From positions 1,116,001 through 1,180,000 of the forward strand of contig JANTQA010000047.1 of the NCBI GenBank assembly GCA_027625915.1: a stretch of DNA of 64,000 nt. The letters are read 5' to 3'. Under the pieces are notes generated by a model. That model was not told where the DNA came from, ran no database searches, and was given only the letters and a program-made list of their open reading frames with translations. The DNA comes from Anaeramoeba flamelloides. Its lineage: Eukaryota; Metamonada; Anaeramoebidae. A program made the translations under genes and the position numbers. The stretch's first letter is position 1; each line of letters starts with the position of its first letter. This document shows positions 1 through 11,350 of the stretch, piece by piece.

Positions 1-600
1 AAGGAAATATTTTTCTAAAAAATATACCCCCTTCATGCTCACAGTTTCAAACCTTTACAAATTATTCTCAGAATATTCTCCTCGGAAAGGCTTCTTAATT
101 TCAAAAATAAACCAAAAAAAGAAACTCAACAGCAACTACAACAAAAATAAAAATAAAAAAAAAAACATGCAAAACGGATTTATAAAAGTAAATAATACAA
201 AATGTATAATCAAAAAGTTCAGAAATTTATATATCGACCAATTCAAAATCATCACACTATTGTCGAAAAATTATTTAAAAAAACTCCAAAAAACAATAAA
301 AAAAAAAAACAATATAAAAGAAAAATAAAAACAAAAAAATGTAGAAAATTTTCCAAAAAAAAAAAAAAAAAAGTTTTTTCTGACTCGAAAACTCAACCAA
401 ATTTCAATAGAGGATATGAAAAAGTTATACTGAGATAAAATACACAGAAACTCTTTAATATGACTCATCAAAATTCTGAAATTTATTGCTCTTATCAGGA
501 ATTTTTCATCAAAGCTCTTATGTTTAGAAAACTTATCGTAATAAAGAAAAATTAATAATAAAAAATTGAAAACAAAAAATACTTAAAATAGTAAAAAATA
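1..600. other. AT-rich low-complexity stretch, no confident gene
   Basis: Two overlapping plus-strand open frames (35-328 and 202-438) encode Lys/Asn-rich polypeptides dominated by A-runs. Neither shows a recognisable domain or convincing splice signals. Composition alone can explain open frames of this size here, so no gene is called. Confidence 0.4.
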
Positions 601-603
601 TAT

Positions 604-1400
604 AAATGAGGGTACCGTATGCCCCACTCTGAGAGGCAGTGTCTAGTTTTGTTTTTTAATTTAAAAGAATTGAGTAAAATCTTTGATTTCATTCAATTCT
701 TTCAAATTAAAAAAAACCTAACGACAGAAGAATACTAATTATTAATCACAGATTGTAGAATTTTTATCTATAATGATAATCTTTCTATCGGGTTTTTTCA
801 CCTCCTGTGAATTCTGGAGAAGTGTATTTGAAGCGTCGGAGAGCGCCGTAGAGTTCCTAGATTTTCTTGAGGTTTTCTATTTTATTTATGAAGTGTTCTA
901 GGTTTTTTTGAGGTTTTCTATTTATTTGGAAAATCAATAGATTTTAGTTAGGTTTTAATTGAGTTTTCTATTTATTTGTGAAGTATTCTAGGTTTTTTTG
1001 AGGTTTTCTATTTTATTTGTGAAGTGTTCTAGGTTTTTTTCTAAAGTAAAAAAAACCGAACGAAAATCTATTGATTTTCCAAATAAATAGAAAACTCAAA
1101 AAAACCTAACGAAAATCAATAGATTTTCCTAATTAAACAGAAAACTCAAAAAAAGCTAACAGCGTTTTTTTTTAATTTAAGAAATAAAAAAAAAAATTCA
1201 AAAATTTTCTTTTAATTTCTTGTAGTAAAAAAAAACCTAATGACAGTGAATAGTTTTTAACTTGGTCATGCAAATGATATTATTATTTTTTATTGATATT
1301 TTAATTATTTTTCTTCTCTTTTTTTTTTATTTTGATAAAATTTTCAATAATTACTCCTTTTTCACAATAAATAAATAAAAAGTAAAAATTTTCATAGTAA
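604..1400 (+). repeat. Dispersed repeat R1, copy A
   Basis: This block matches 23095-23960 in order and orientation. Shared landmarks are a 'tgccccactc' segment near the left end, 'aattgagtaaaat' and its inverted partner, a 'cctgtgaatt' segment with 'accgt'-like patches, 'agaaaactcaa' segments, a 'tggt..atgatattattat' patch and a right end with 'tcaataaataaata'. Inside it, 'gaggttttctattt' units (850-1030) face 'agaaaactcaaaaaa' units (1080-1160), so the middle can fold back. It is richer in GC than its surroundings. No protein or terminal repeats of a known family are visible, so its class is unknown. Confidence 0.7.
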
Positions 1401-1995
1401 CAGACCAGTTTTCAAAGCTTCAAGAGTGAGAAGAAATTATCATAATTATAATAAACAGACACAATATTATTGCTCTTCAAAAAAAAAAAAATACACACAA
1501 AAAAAAGGAACCAGATTTGAAACCTTCAAAAATAAGCAGAAATGGAAATAGAAACAACAAATATCCCAAATCATTAGTTTTTTTTGGTTTAAAAAAAAAA
1601 ATAACAAGAAAAGGATCCAGATTTCAAACTTGTGAGAAAGTTTTATTTGACGAGAATCAACAAGTACTTTCAAACTCTTGGTCTTTAAATTTTCCAATCA
1701 GAAATATAATTTAGATCGTTTGAAAAAATTTTTTAATCATTTTTTTCATAGATTAAAACAAATAAAATAAAAAATCTTTTTTCCATTTTTTATTTTTATT
1801 TATTTTTTTGTTTTTATACACTACATCAGGAAAATTATTTTTAGTTATTTTTTTTTCATTTTAAAACAAAAAACAAATCCAAAAATTAGATTGATTATTA
1901 GGAATCAAAATAAAATTCAAAAATACCAAACGAAACCAAAATTTAATAATCTCCAATTTTCCAAATTTGAATTTTAAAAGGAAACATTAGTAAAA
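1400..1995. other. Intergenic AT-rich stretch
   Basis: No gene is seen. A short imperfect direct duplication occurs near 1508 and 1613: 'ccagatttgaaacctt' against 'ccagatttcaaacttg'. Confidence 0.35.
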
Positions 1996-2024
1996 TTGAC
2001 TTTTTTTGGATTTTTTGTTGCTAG

Positions 2025-2280
2025 GATTTCCCCTATTCGTGTGAAATTGGCTTTAAGAGTTTATAAAAAGGTATTAATAAAGTTTGAGGGATTCCGATAT
2101 CAGATATCTTTTCATGATCAGAGAAAAATAAGAAAAAAAATAATGTTTAAAAAGTTAACTTTTTTCCGACCAATTTTGCAATTTAAGCCAATTTACAATT
2201 TTTTTCCTGAATGGTTAAATCTTTTTCTTCAAAGAATTGTTGAAAAATTTTTGCAAAAGAATTCTAATCAATCACCTTAA
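2025..2280 (+). CDS. Candidate terminal exon, unidentified protein
   Basis: An acceptor-like 'tttttgttgctag' is followed by about 85 codons open to TAA. The peptide has varied, non-repetitive composition: it begins ISPIRVKLALRVYKK, contains FEGFRYQISF, and has FFPEWLNLFLQRIVEKFLQ near the end. Several amphipathic segments and a Trp-Leu-Asn motif look protein-like, unlike the A/T-run frames around it. No upstream exon was found and no family is recognised. It could be a last exon or a decayed fragment. It is followed at once by a copy of the 240-260 bp foldback MITE. Confidence 0.3.
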
Positions 2281-2318
2281 TCAATAAATGTGACACGTAA
2301 AGTAAACACCAATAAAGG

Positions 2319-2558
2319 TACTATTTGTTGAAAAATAAATCAAACAAAATTTTCTTTCAGCTTTGCAAAAAAAAAAAAAGATTTTGAAAGTTAGTAAGGA
2401 AAAATTACAAATTTTTAATTCCTCAAAGTGGTTTATATTATTATTTCCCTTTTGGAATTGCAGATTTGATGTTTTATTTTAAATAATGGGTTTTGATTCT
2501 TTTTCCGAAAGATGATTGAAAACTTTGTTCTTTTTATTTTGCAATTAAAAATAATTTA
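2319..2558 (+). mobile_element. Foldback MITE family F1, copy 1
   Basis: About 240 bp, alignable along its length with copies at 29095, 30555, 32328 (inverted) and 40496. The left end reads 'gttgaaaaataaatcaaac', then 'aaaattttc.ttcagctttgc'. The right end carries the inverted counterpart ('gaaaactttgttctttttat'). The terminal inverted repeats of about 40-45 bp enclose a conserved centre ('atttttaattcct', 'cttttggaattg', 'ttttgattctt'). There is no ORF. The size and foldback form fit a non-autonomous DNA transposon of unknown superfamily. Confidence 0.6.
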
Positions 2559-2559
2559 C

Positions 2560-3180
2560 AATGATAGCATTGAAAAAAATCCTGGACCTGAAAATAATCC
2601 CTGACATCATTATTAATTGTTAACATTAGAAAAATTGTTTTGTCATTGCTGAAGAATTTCTTTTATTTAAAATCAAATCCTTTTTTAGTAAGATTCAAAC
2701 TCGGCAAAATTTAAAGTATGCATTTATTAGAATTATGATTAAGAAAATTATACTTGTTCAAAATAATATTCAATCAAACAAAAACCAAGTCTAAAAATTA
2801 TGATTTTCCAAACTCTTAGCAAGCCTCTATAAAAAATCTAATTTTTTTCAAAAAAAATAGATCTAACTTAGTCAATCAAACAATTAAATGAGTATTCTAG
2901 AGACAAATTCACTTTAATGAACTTTAAGTGGGTTTATTACAAGGTTAGTTAAAAGTTTGGTTCTTAAAAAAAAGGGTTTGATTTTAAAATAAAAGAAATT
3001 ACAGAACAATTTTTCTAATATTCACAACTAAAAATCTTGTAAGGGATTTTTTTCGCTACTCTATTTAAAAATTGATACCTTTCAAAAAACCAGATCTCGC
3101 CATTTAAAGAAAATGTTTTATAGACAACGTGTAGAAAAATTTCACAAATCAGTACAACCAAAACGAAAAGAGAATAATAT
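2560..3180. other. Intergenic, nothing clear
   Basis: No gene or repeat with clear support. A short frame opening at 3113 lies opposite the end of the PDI-like gene and is treated as its shadow. Confidence 0.35.
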
Positions 3181-3181
3181 T

Positions 3182-3930
3182 TTATTTTTCATCTTGGTGT
3201 GTTTTTGTTTTGTTTTCTTTCTCTTTTTCTTTAATTTCTTTTTCAAAGGTATTATTTCGTTGAGTCATATTAAAAATAAATCTTCTGACCCTCGAACATT
3301 TTATATAAACTTTTATATTTTGAACAAAAGATCTTTTTAAGTAATAAAAAACAAGAATTTTTTTTGAGAACAAACAAAAAATAAGAAGAAAAAAAAATAA
3401 AAAAATAAAAAAAAAAAAAGCAAAGAAAAGAAATTTTTACCTTCTCTTTGCTCTGGTTTGACGTAAGCAACTACAACCCACGAAAGTGACTGAGAAAATT
3501 TACTTGCTTCCCAGGTCGAATTTATTTTAGAAACAAAGGGCAAGAGTAATTTCTTGATGAAAACAAGTATTTGCGACGCTTCTGCTCCTTTGTTATAATT
3601 TTTATAAAATTTACCTTTTCGGTAGATTCTTACAGAGGGATAGTTTGTGATGTTTTCCCTCATTGCCAACGTTTTTTCTTTTAAAACATTTACACTTCCA
3701 ATGAAAACATTTTTTTCACTTCGAAGAAATTTTTCAACCTTTTTTAAAATCGGACGTACAGATCGGCAATAAGGATCGTGATCAACATCAAAATGGATCA
3801 TTGCAATTTTATAATTTTGGATAATTGTATCATAATTTTCCAACGTGACAGCTTTTGGTTTTTCAGGGGTTTGAGTTTCTGCACAAAACACTGCTAAACA
3901 AAGAATTGAGATTAGAATTAAACGGAACAT
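3182..3930 (-). CDS. PDI/thioredoxin-like secretory protein, single active-site Cys
   Basis: Exon 1 (3930-3441) starts at ATG with a signal peptide (about residues 1-17, MFRLILISILCLAVFCAE), followed by a thioredoxin fold. The active-site region reads DPYCRSVRP, so the second Cys of a CxxC is absent. The cis-Pro region reads NYPSVRIYRKGK, as in PDIs ('YPTL.FF..G'). A following 'SLSWVVVAYVKPEQ' looks like the start of a second thioredoxin-like unit. Exon 1 ends in 'gaag/gtaaaa' (phase 1). The tail is less sure: an acceptor at 3310 gives 42 more codons, ending KTHQDEK. An acceptor nearer 3338 would stop almost at once. The model is about 205 aa, shorter than canonical two-catalytic-domain PDIs. 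The likely place is the ER lumen, as a monothiol or redox-inactive PDI relative. An AATAAA overlaps the stop region. Confidence 0.65.
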
Positions 3931-3986
3931 TTTTTTTGGTTTTGAAAGTAAAAAAAAAAAAAAATGATAAAAGACTTTTGATAATT

Positions 3987-4300
3987 ATGGAGGAGAGTTT
4001 GGCTAAATCAGAAAAAGATAAATTCGGAGGAAAAACAGTGGACATTTTTGAGGTCCAAACAATTGAAAACCTTTGATAAGATTAAGAAGTACTGAAAAAC
4101 TGGAATAAATGAAAAAATTTCACAATTATTTTTCGACCTGATGAATGGGTTGAACAATTTTTGTTATTTCATTATCAAATTAGAAAACCCACAGTTTTCA
4201 AAAATACACAAAAACGTTTGGAAACTTAACTATCAAAATTTGGTACAGATTAATTCATAGTTTCAATCGTTTTGGTTCAAAATTGTTCTGTTGAAATTGT
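3987..4300 (+). pseudogene. Decayed reading frame of unknown origin
   Basis: From ATG at 3987 one frame reads MEESLAKSEKDKFGGK... for 29 codons to TGA. The same frame keeps protein-like composition for about 70 more codons, interrupted by several TAA/TGA codons. Segments include KNFTIIFRPDEWVEQFLLF and YQIRKPTVFKNTQKRLET. Most other genes here use the standard stops cleanly, so decay is more likely than code reassignment. Family unknown. The ATG lies 56 bp from the divergent PDI-like start. Confidence 0.3.
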
Positions 4301-4382
4301 ATTGAAAATAAGAAAAAAAGTGGTAATAAAAGATTTCTGTAAATACTAGTTAAAGATTATGTTGCGTTTTTTTTCTTTACAG

Positions 4383-4505
4383 AAACTTGGTAAGCTGTTG
4401 TCTTTCCCAGAAAAGGAATTTCAAAAAGGCCAAAAAAAAACACAAAAAATATTACAACAAAATTATTGTTTGGAAAACAATTCTGAGGTAATAAGGAAAG
4501 TCAAG
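4383..4505 (+). CDS. Candidate internal exon, 41 codons
   Basis: The segment has a textbook acceptor ('tttttttctttacag') and donor ('caag/gtaaga'), and its length is a multiple of three. The peptide is charged: KLGKLLSFPEKEFQ at the start and ENNSEVIRKVK at the end. No partner exons were found with confidence. It may belong to the decayed frame just upstream. Family unknown. Confidence 0.35.
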
Positions 4506-4649
4506 GTAAGAAAATATCAAAAATTTATTTTTTTATATTATTATTTTCTCAATACCCGTTTTGGCATTTTTGTTTGTGTTTTTGAAAATTTTAGATTTTG
4601 GTGTTTTAAATTAACTTTTGATTTATTTGTTAACTGTATTTTTTAAATT

Positions 4650-7440
4650 TTGTCGGTTAGTTTATACTTTTAATTTGTTGTACTCCCGAAAAATATAGTT
4701 CTGTTAAAAATTGGACTTTTCTAATTGAACAGTATTTAAAGAAGATCATTTTATCAAACCTTTTTTCTACAACATTGGATACTAATCACCTCATTTTAGA
4801 AACGAGTAACTATTATTTTTTTTTATGTCCAAAAGGTAATAGAGTAATTATTTATACAAGGACAAAACTAAACACAACCAACAAAAACCCCGATATCAAA
4901 TAAGGGTAGGAAGTAATATTTTTAAAAGAAATTCATTTTCCCCAATGAACACTTCAGTTAAAAGATCAGATCCTTTTTGGTTTGGATTTTTGGGTTTGAA
5001 AAAGAAAAAGAAAAAAAATAAACCCCATTTCAGAATCATTGGGATTTTAAAAATCAAAATATAAAAATATATATTTTTCTAAATTAAATTTATCTATTAA
5101 TATAATAAAATTACTATTTAAATATTGAGTTCTATCCACTAGAAATATTTTTTTTAATCTAAAAATAAAATACAATAAGTATAGAAAAAATAAAAAAAAA
5201 ATTGGGTTATTAATTATGAAATTTTGTTTAGAAAATATTTTTATTCTTATGAAATTTATTTTTAGCAATTTATAATAGTCTGAATAGATAAATAACTTAT
5301 GAAAGTATAAAATTATTTTAAAAATATTAATAAAAAAAAAAAAAAAAATATTGGATCTATTAAAGACTATCAAAAAAAGATGATATTTTATTTTATTTTG
5401 AATATTTATTAAATATTTGTAAAAAATCTTGAAATTTGAAAGATTGAAAAATATACTTTTCAATGATTTAGAGTATAAATAATAACAATTATTATTCAAT
5501 TTACTTATTTTTTATTATTTATTATTTCTTTATATATAATTTTAATTGAAAATATTAGTATATGTTTAAAACTATTAACAAGACGAGAAATAAATCTAAT
5601 TTCCGTTCAAACTTTCCAATAATTATATCGTTCTGAATCAATCCTAATAATAAAGATTATATTAATAATTATTGATTAAAAATAATCAAATTATAAAGTA
5701 TTTCTTTATTATTTATGTTGAATTTCATAATATTTAAACAATTAGTTTGGGAAAAGTTCTAACTATATGATTTTTGTGTTTTTTTTCTGATATTTTTTAT
5801 TTTAAAAAAAAAAGAAAAAATGGATACAAAAAAATGAATTTAATGAATAAATTATATTTTTTAAAGTGTAAAAAGAAATTTTTAATGTTTTTTTAGAAAT
5901 CAAATATAGTTTTTTCGACTGATATTTAAAAGAAATATATTAAGTAATTTCCAAAAAAGTGGGTTATTTTTTTTTTACATTTTAAAAAATCATTTTTGCT
6001 AGTGAAATTATTTGTTGGTTGAAAATACCAAATTAAGTTTAATATTAATATTGATTGAATAAATGAGCCAAGATATTTATTTCAAAATATTTTTGATGAA
6101 ATATTTCCTAAAAATAAAAAAAAATGACACTTTTTTTGGTGAAAACAATTTACAACCTATTTCAATCAAAAATTGTTAATGTGGAAAGGGCACAATTGAT
6201 TTTTTAAACAATAAAAGGTTGTTATATTTTTTGAATTTTATTTGACATTTTTTTGAGATTAAAAAAGTTAGGAAAACGGCTTTTTCAATCAAAAAGAAAA
6301 TAATAAAGACCAATTTTCACCATAGAAAAATATAATATAAAATCAAGATCAGAAAATTTAATAACGTAATTTTGTAATACAATATTGAAAAAAAAATTGA
6401 ATTATTACTAAGAATCAATAAATAGAAGTTAATGATTTTGGATATTTAAATACTTTTTTGAATATTTATTTTAATAGATATATTTTAAAATAAATTTACA
6501 CGACTTTCTTGGAAATAGCTTATATTTTTTTAAAGTTGAAAATAATTATTGTATTTTTGTTTTTGGAAATTAATAGATTTTTAAATGAATTATTTTTATA
6601 CTTTGAAGTTCAATTTTTGAAGTAAATTATTGTAGACTTCCTTCATCGATAATAAAAAATATTTTCTTTGTCAACGTAATGATTTTTTTGAAATGATTTT
6701 AAAAAAATATTATTAAAAATAATAAAAATGTAAAAACCGATAAAACTTTTAAAAAAAGAATCAATTTCTGAAAGTAACTTTAAAAGTCAGTTTAGTCTTT
6801 GTATTTATCAGTTTTTATATATTTTTTTTCAATAACAAGATGTAGTAATTTTTTTTTATAATTTGTAATGAAATTTACTTTAATTGTTTTTTCCTGCTAC
6901 TCATCTCTTTATTCGGTTTAGCAAAAGCCAAATAATTTTCATTTTTTTCAGTTATAAATGTTTAGATATGCTCCACTTTTGGTATTTTCTGTGATTTTAA
7001 ATTATAAATAAAGTTATTTTTTAAAAATTAACTGTAGTACTATAAACTCAAAATTGCTAAAAACCCAGTAGTATCAATTTATCTAAATTATTGAAAATAT
7101 CAATAAAAAGTTAAAAATATTCACACTTTTATATAAAATTATCTAAATTATCAAGTAACAATTAACTTTTCTGAATTTTATATTGATTAAATATTATAAA
7201 TTTCACAACAAAAAAAAAAAACACGTTTGTCTTTTTAGAAAGTAAAAATAATTATAGATATTGAAAAGTTAATAGAGACGATAACTAAAAATTAAAAATA
7301 AAATTTTGAGGTTAAATTTTATGAACAGAATCTTTTTTATTTGATTTAAAATATTCATAGATATTTTAATTCAAGAAAGTGTGTTTTATTATTTTAAATT
7401 ACATTAAATTTAGAGAAATTATTTTGTAAAAAAAAATAAT
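4650..7440. other. 2.8 kb without a gene
   Basis: Very AT-rich. 5030-5240 resembles 33965-34180 in order ('aaaaatcaaaat', 'atttatctatt', 'aattggg' blocks), so it is probably an old dispersed repeat. The 150-codon minus frame at 5047-5499 lies mostly in it and is made of Phe/Ile/Asn/Lys from A/T runs. I do not call it a gene. Confidence 0.4.
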
Positions 7441-7447
7441 ATAAGTT

Positions 7448-7548
7448 TCAAAATTTAAGGTTGGGTTTTCGAGAGGAATTCTTCCGGTACAACAGATCTA
7501 ATATATTTTTATTTTGGTTTAGGCCCTGTTGACCCTTTATCTCTAAGG
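7448..7548 (-). CDS. Candidate terminal exon, unidentified
   Basis: On the minus strand an acceptor 'aaaatttattttag' precedes about 33 codons to TGA, with balanced composition: LEIKGQQGLNQNKNILDLLY, then RKNSSRKPNLKF. The GC content stands out from the flanks. No upstream exon was recognised, and the piece is short, so this may be a gene fragment. Confidence 0.3.
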
Positions 7549-7559
7549 CTAAAATAAAT

Positions 7560-9330
7560 TTTTGATCTACAAAAAAAATGGTTTTTTTTTGGGGTTTTTA
7601 TTTTTTGTTAATACTTTCGAACCTCTGTTATGAATCCCATAAAATAGTATTAATTCATTTTTTTCCATTAATAAAGTTATAATTTTAAAAGTGGAATATA
7701 GTAAATAACCTCTACTTTTTTCTTTATTCCATAATTGATATTTGAATAAAAAATTTTAAAACAATGTTATCTTTAAATTTCATATTTTTCTTTTACTAAT
7801 TTTTTTTCAAAGAAATCAATTCTAATTTAGGTTTTCTGTTTATTATTTTTGTCCTTTTTTGATTCATTTTATTACTCTATTATTATTTTGATAAGAACCC
7901 AAAATGGAATGGAGATTCCCGAATTGAAAAAAAGAAAAAGAAAGAAAGAAAACTATCTCGCATTTTATAACATATAAATTTCAAATAATAGCAATGAAAA
8001 AAAAAATCATTAAATTCCCGTTTAAATTGAGTACATTGATTCTTTTAAAATCTAGAAAGATGAAACTTTTTTTATTTCATTTTAAATTAAGTTGAAATTT
8101 CTAAAATGATTTTTTTATAAAAGAAAATTTCATCTTTTTTTTCTGGAATGATTATGATTTATTCCTGGATTTAATTTTTAGATTTTAGCTGAATACAATG
8201 ATTTGGTTTCTTGTCAACAGTTTACAAATTTTACTGAAATTTTGCAAATAGTCAATTTATGGGCCCTTATGATTGATAAAATAATGTAATTAAGTTTCAA
8301 GTTACTTAAATTTGATTTACTCCATACAAGAGGAATGGCTTATTACAAAAAAAAATATTTTAAAAGTTCTCTAATTCTGTTTTAAACAATTTAAAACAAC
8401 AAAAAAAATCAGATGATCCTCTTTTACAATAATTCAATTAACTTAAAAATTATCAATTGAAATATATATATATATATATATATATATAAGAGAAAATTAA
8501 CTAGTTATCAATCAAAAAATACACCTAATTTAAAAATTTTTTACATATTATTAAAAATACAAAAAATCGAATCAATGGGGTATGTCAACAAAAATTGGTA
8601 GTTGCCAAAACCTTAAATCCATGTTTTCCAAATAAAATGAATGTTTTTCTACTCCATTTTCTAATGGAATAATCTAATTCAATAACACATATTATACCTA
8701 ATCCAAATCAATTGTGAAGCTAAAAACCTTTATTTTTCATTAAATTTTAAATTATGAATGCAATTTGTTGAAAAATTTTCGTACTTTTCTATTTTTTTAA
8801 AAATATTTTTGGTTTTTTTTTTTATTATAATTTTTCATCAAAAATTAACTTTATTTTTGAGAAAACTAAACAATTTGATACTTCATTTTTATTCTTTATG
8901 TTTAAATAATAAACTTTTTGAAATCAATATCAAATTAAATTATGTTTGTTGTTTAGTTTCTTTTATGAATTGACGTCTAAGTCTTGGATACAAAAGGGAA
9001 AATACCTTTTCTTTTGCAAAACAATATTAAAATTTTTCTAAAGATGTTTTTGTTACAACAGTAGATTATATTTTCCAATTATTAGTACTAGAGTTTATTT
9101 AAAACTGAATTTTGAATATAATTTGTTAAACAAAATAATACAATTTTTTAATAAAAAAGGAGAGTTTCGGATATTCTATTAGAATATATTTGCATACCTA
9201 CCAAAAAATGGTAAATCAAAATAATTATCAAATTAAAATTGATCAACAAAAAATAAAAGAAAATCAAATTTATTTCTTGCTCAAATGTTTTTATTAAATT
9301 TCCAATGAGTTACTTTCTTCAATTTATAAA
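7560..9330. other. Intergenic stretch with a (TA)n run
   Basis: No gene seen. A (TA)n microsatellite occupies 8463-8488. The plus frame at 8758-8973 is Phe/Leu/Asn-rich and looks like chance. Confidence 0.4.
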
Positions 9331-9334
9331 CAAA

Positions 9335-9600
9335 TTGTTATCTTTAAGTATACAGTCAATTTAATTACATTTCTTCTAATTTGTGGTTATTTTGTAACAA
9401 TCCCGATATTTTGACATAATAATGATTTTATAACAGTCTTTTGATAAAAAAAATAACTTATTTGAAAAAATGAAAAAAAAAATCTATGAGGTCTTGATGA
9501 AAATACCAAAAGGGGATAATTTAAAACCTTGAACAATATTTTTCAAAATAGAATACACAGCCATTCAAATTAGAAAGTGAGAGTCGCTTTTTAGTGTTTT
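9335..9600 (-). repeat. Dispersed repeat R3, copy 1 (inverted)
   Basis: It shares ordered blocks with 14195-14445 (same orientation) and with 26640-27350 and 39480-40010 (opposite orientation): 'ctaatttgtggttattttgtaac', 'taacagtctttt', 'cttatttgaaaaaatgaaa' and 'gaggtcttgatg'. No ORF or clear terminal repeats are visible. Class unknown. Confidence 0.55.
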
Positions 9601-11345
9601 TTAACAAAAAAATTCCACTTTTTTCAATATCGATTTTTTGAGAAATCTAATATACTTCACTTGAAATTGGTTTTTAATTGGTATTATATATTCTTCTAGA
9701 AATAATTATATATTTTTTTTCAATTAATAATTTTTTACTATCATTAAGAAACCCTTCAGGCTTTATTTATTTTTATTTTTTTAATTTCAATATAATCTTT
9801 TCTTTTATTCCTTTTATTGATTGAAACCACTTTTCATTTTCAGTCATATCTACAATTTAAATAAAAATTCATTTTTTCTAATAAAATTCCGAGTTTATAT
9901 TAAAACTACTGATATTATTTAAATTTATCCAGTTCGATTTGATTTATTGTAAAAGGTGATAAAAAACTTAAGAATATTTTTCACGAAATTCATTCGAATT
10001 TCATTGAAATTTCATTGAAAAAACTATTTCAATAATATCATTGAATTTTAGAGGATATTTTGTCGAACATTTCCTAAAAAATTAATCAAAATTCATAAAA
10101 TGATTTTTAAAGTGGGTTTTATTAAGAGTCGTGCCTATTTGTTAATGTGGGTATAATCAGTAATAATAGCAACTTAGAAAAAAGATCGAAAAATTAGTGA
10201 TAAATTTATCTTTTCAAATAAGGTAGATTTTCTCAATTTGTGTTTTTTGATTTTAATCTTACATATTTTTGATGATATTCAAAACTCACGATAATTGACA
10301 AATTCGTGATAATCAAAAATAAAAGTTTTTATAAATTGAGTAAAATTTTTATTGTAAATTAATACTTGAAAAAATGACTTTAAAAAGTCAAGAAATAGTA
10401 AAAAACTATATACTATTATTTTCCAATTAATAAATGAAAATTTTTATTTCAAGTTCCAAAAATATTTTTAAAGATTACTGTTACAATCAAATTAACAGAG
10501 TAAAAAGTGTTCTTAGAGTTCACTAAGGTAGTTTAATTAAATGTCCAAGAATATCATTTCGAAACGATTAGTTAAATGTTTTAGAATGTGAACTGAAAAT
10601 TTTCATATTTTCATTGTAAAATAATAGTATAAAAATAATCTAATTGGTGATTTAAAATTGGGATTTTAAAACAGAATAAATTTATGTCCTGCACTGTTGA
10701 GTTGACCAAAATATTTTGAGGAATAATTGTAAAATTTGCGAATACTATTTTTATTCCGTATAAAATCAGAAATTAAGATATTTCAGCCAAATTTCTAATA
10801 ATCTATTGTCCTCACTAAAAAAGTCACAACTTGAATGTCAAAAAGTACCTTTTTGCTATTTTAAATAAAAATTTGATTCAAATTTATTTCATATTTTATC
10901 AAAAACTACCAAATAGTATCCTTAATTTACATTTGATTAAATTTCACTTGGTTATCTTTTTTGAATTCTAATAAATACCTTTCATTTGTGTCTGTGAGTT
11001 TGTACCTAGATATACAAATATACATTACAAAAGGTCAAATAGTTAGATTCCAAATATTTTCATCAGTTTCGAGAAAATTTCTTTGTGGAGGGTAACAAAA
11101 AAAAGGAAAAGCCAAAGAAAAGATTCTATACTATTTATTCTGATACTATTCAAAAAGAAAAATCAAGGTCTCGTCATTTGTAAATAAAAGGTGTTCATTT
11201 TTTGGGCTTCAAAGTGAAATTTATTGGATTTCGAGATTAGGAAGTAAAATATTTTGATAGTTATTTTTTACAAATTACACTTTCCACACTTTACAAATTA
11301 TTCTTTTGTTAAGAAAATACTCTTCTTGATTCTTTTCAAATTGAA
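9600..11345. other. 1.7 kb without a gene, upstream of GDH
   Basis: AT-rich with no coding segment that I can support. The last 150 bp presumably hold the GDH promoter and leader. No TATA-like element can be singled out in such AT-rich DNA. Confidence 0.35.
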
Positions 11346-11350
11346 GAAAG

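Noticed and set aside
604-1400. R1 as an LTR of a retroelement
   Set aside because: No TG..CA ends, target duplication, primer-binding site or internal coding region between the two copies. Genes lie between them.
3987-4300. Alternative genetic code (stops read as sense)
   Set aside because: GDH, H3, H4, sorting nexin, PDI-like and C2 genes contain no in-frame stops and end at ordinary stops, so decay explains the interrupted frames better.
5047-5499. 150-codon minus-strand frame
   Set aside because: Phe/Ile/Asn/Lys composition from A/T runs, overlapping an old repeat also seen at 33.97 kb. No motif.
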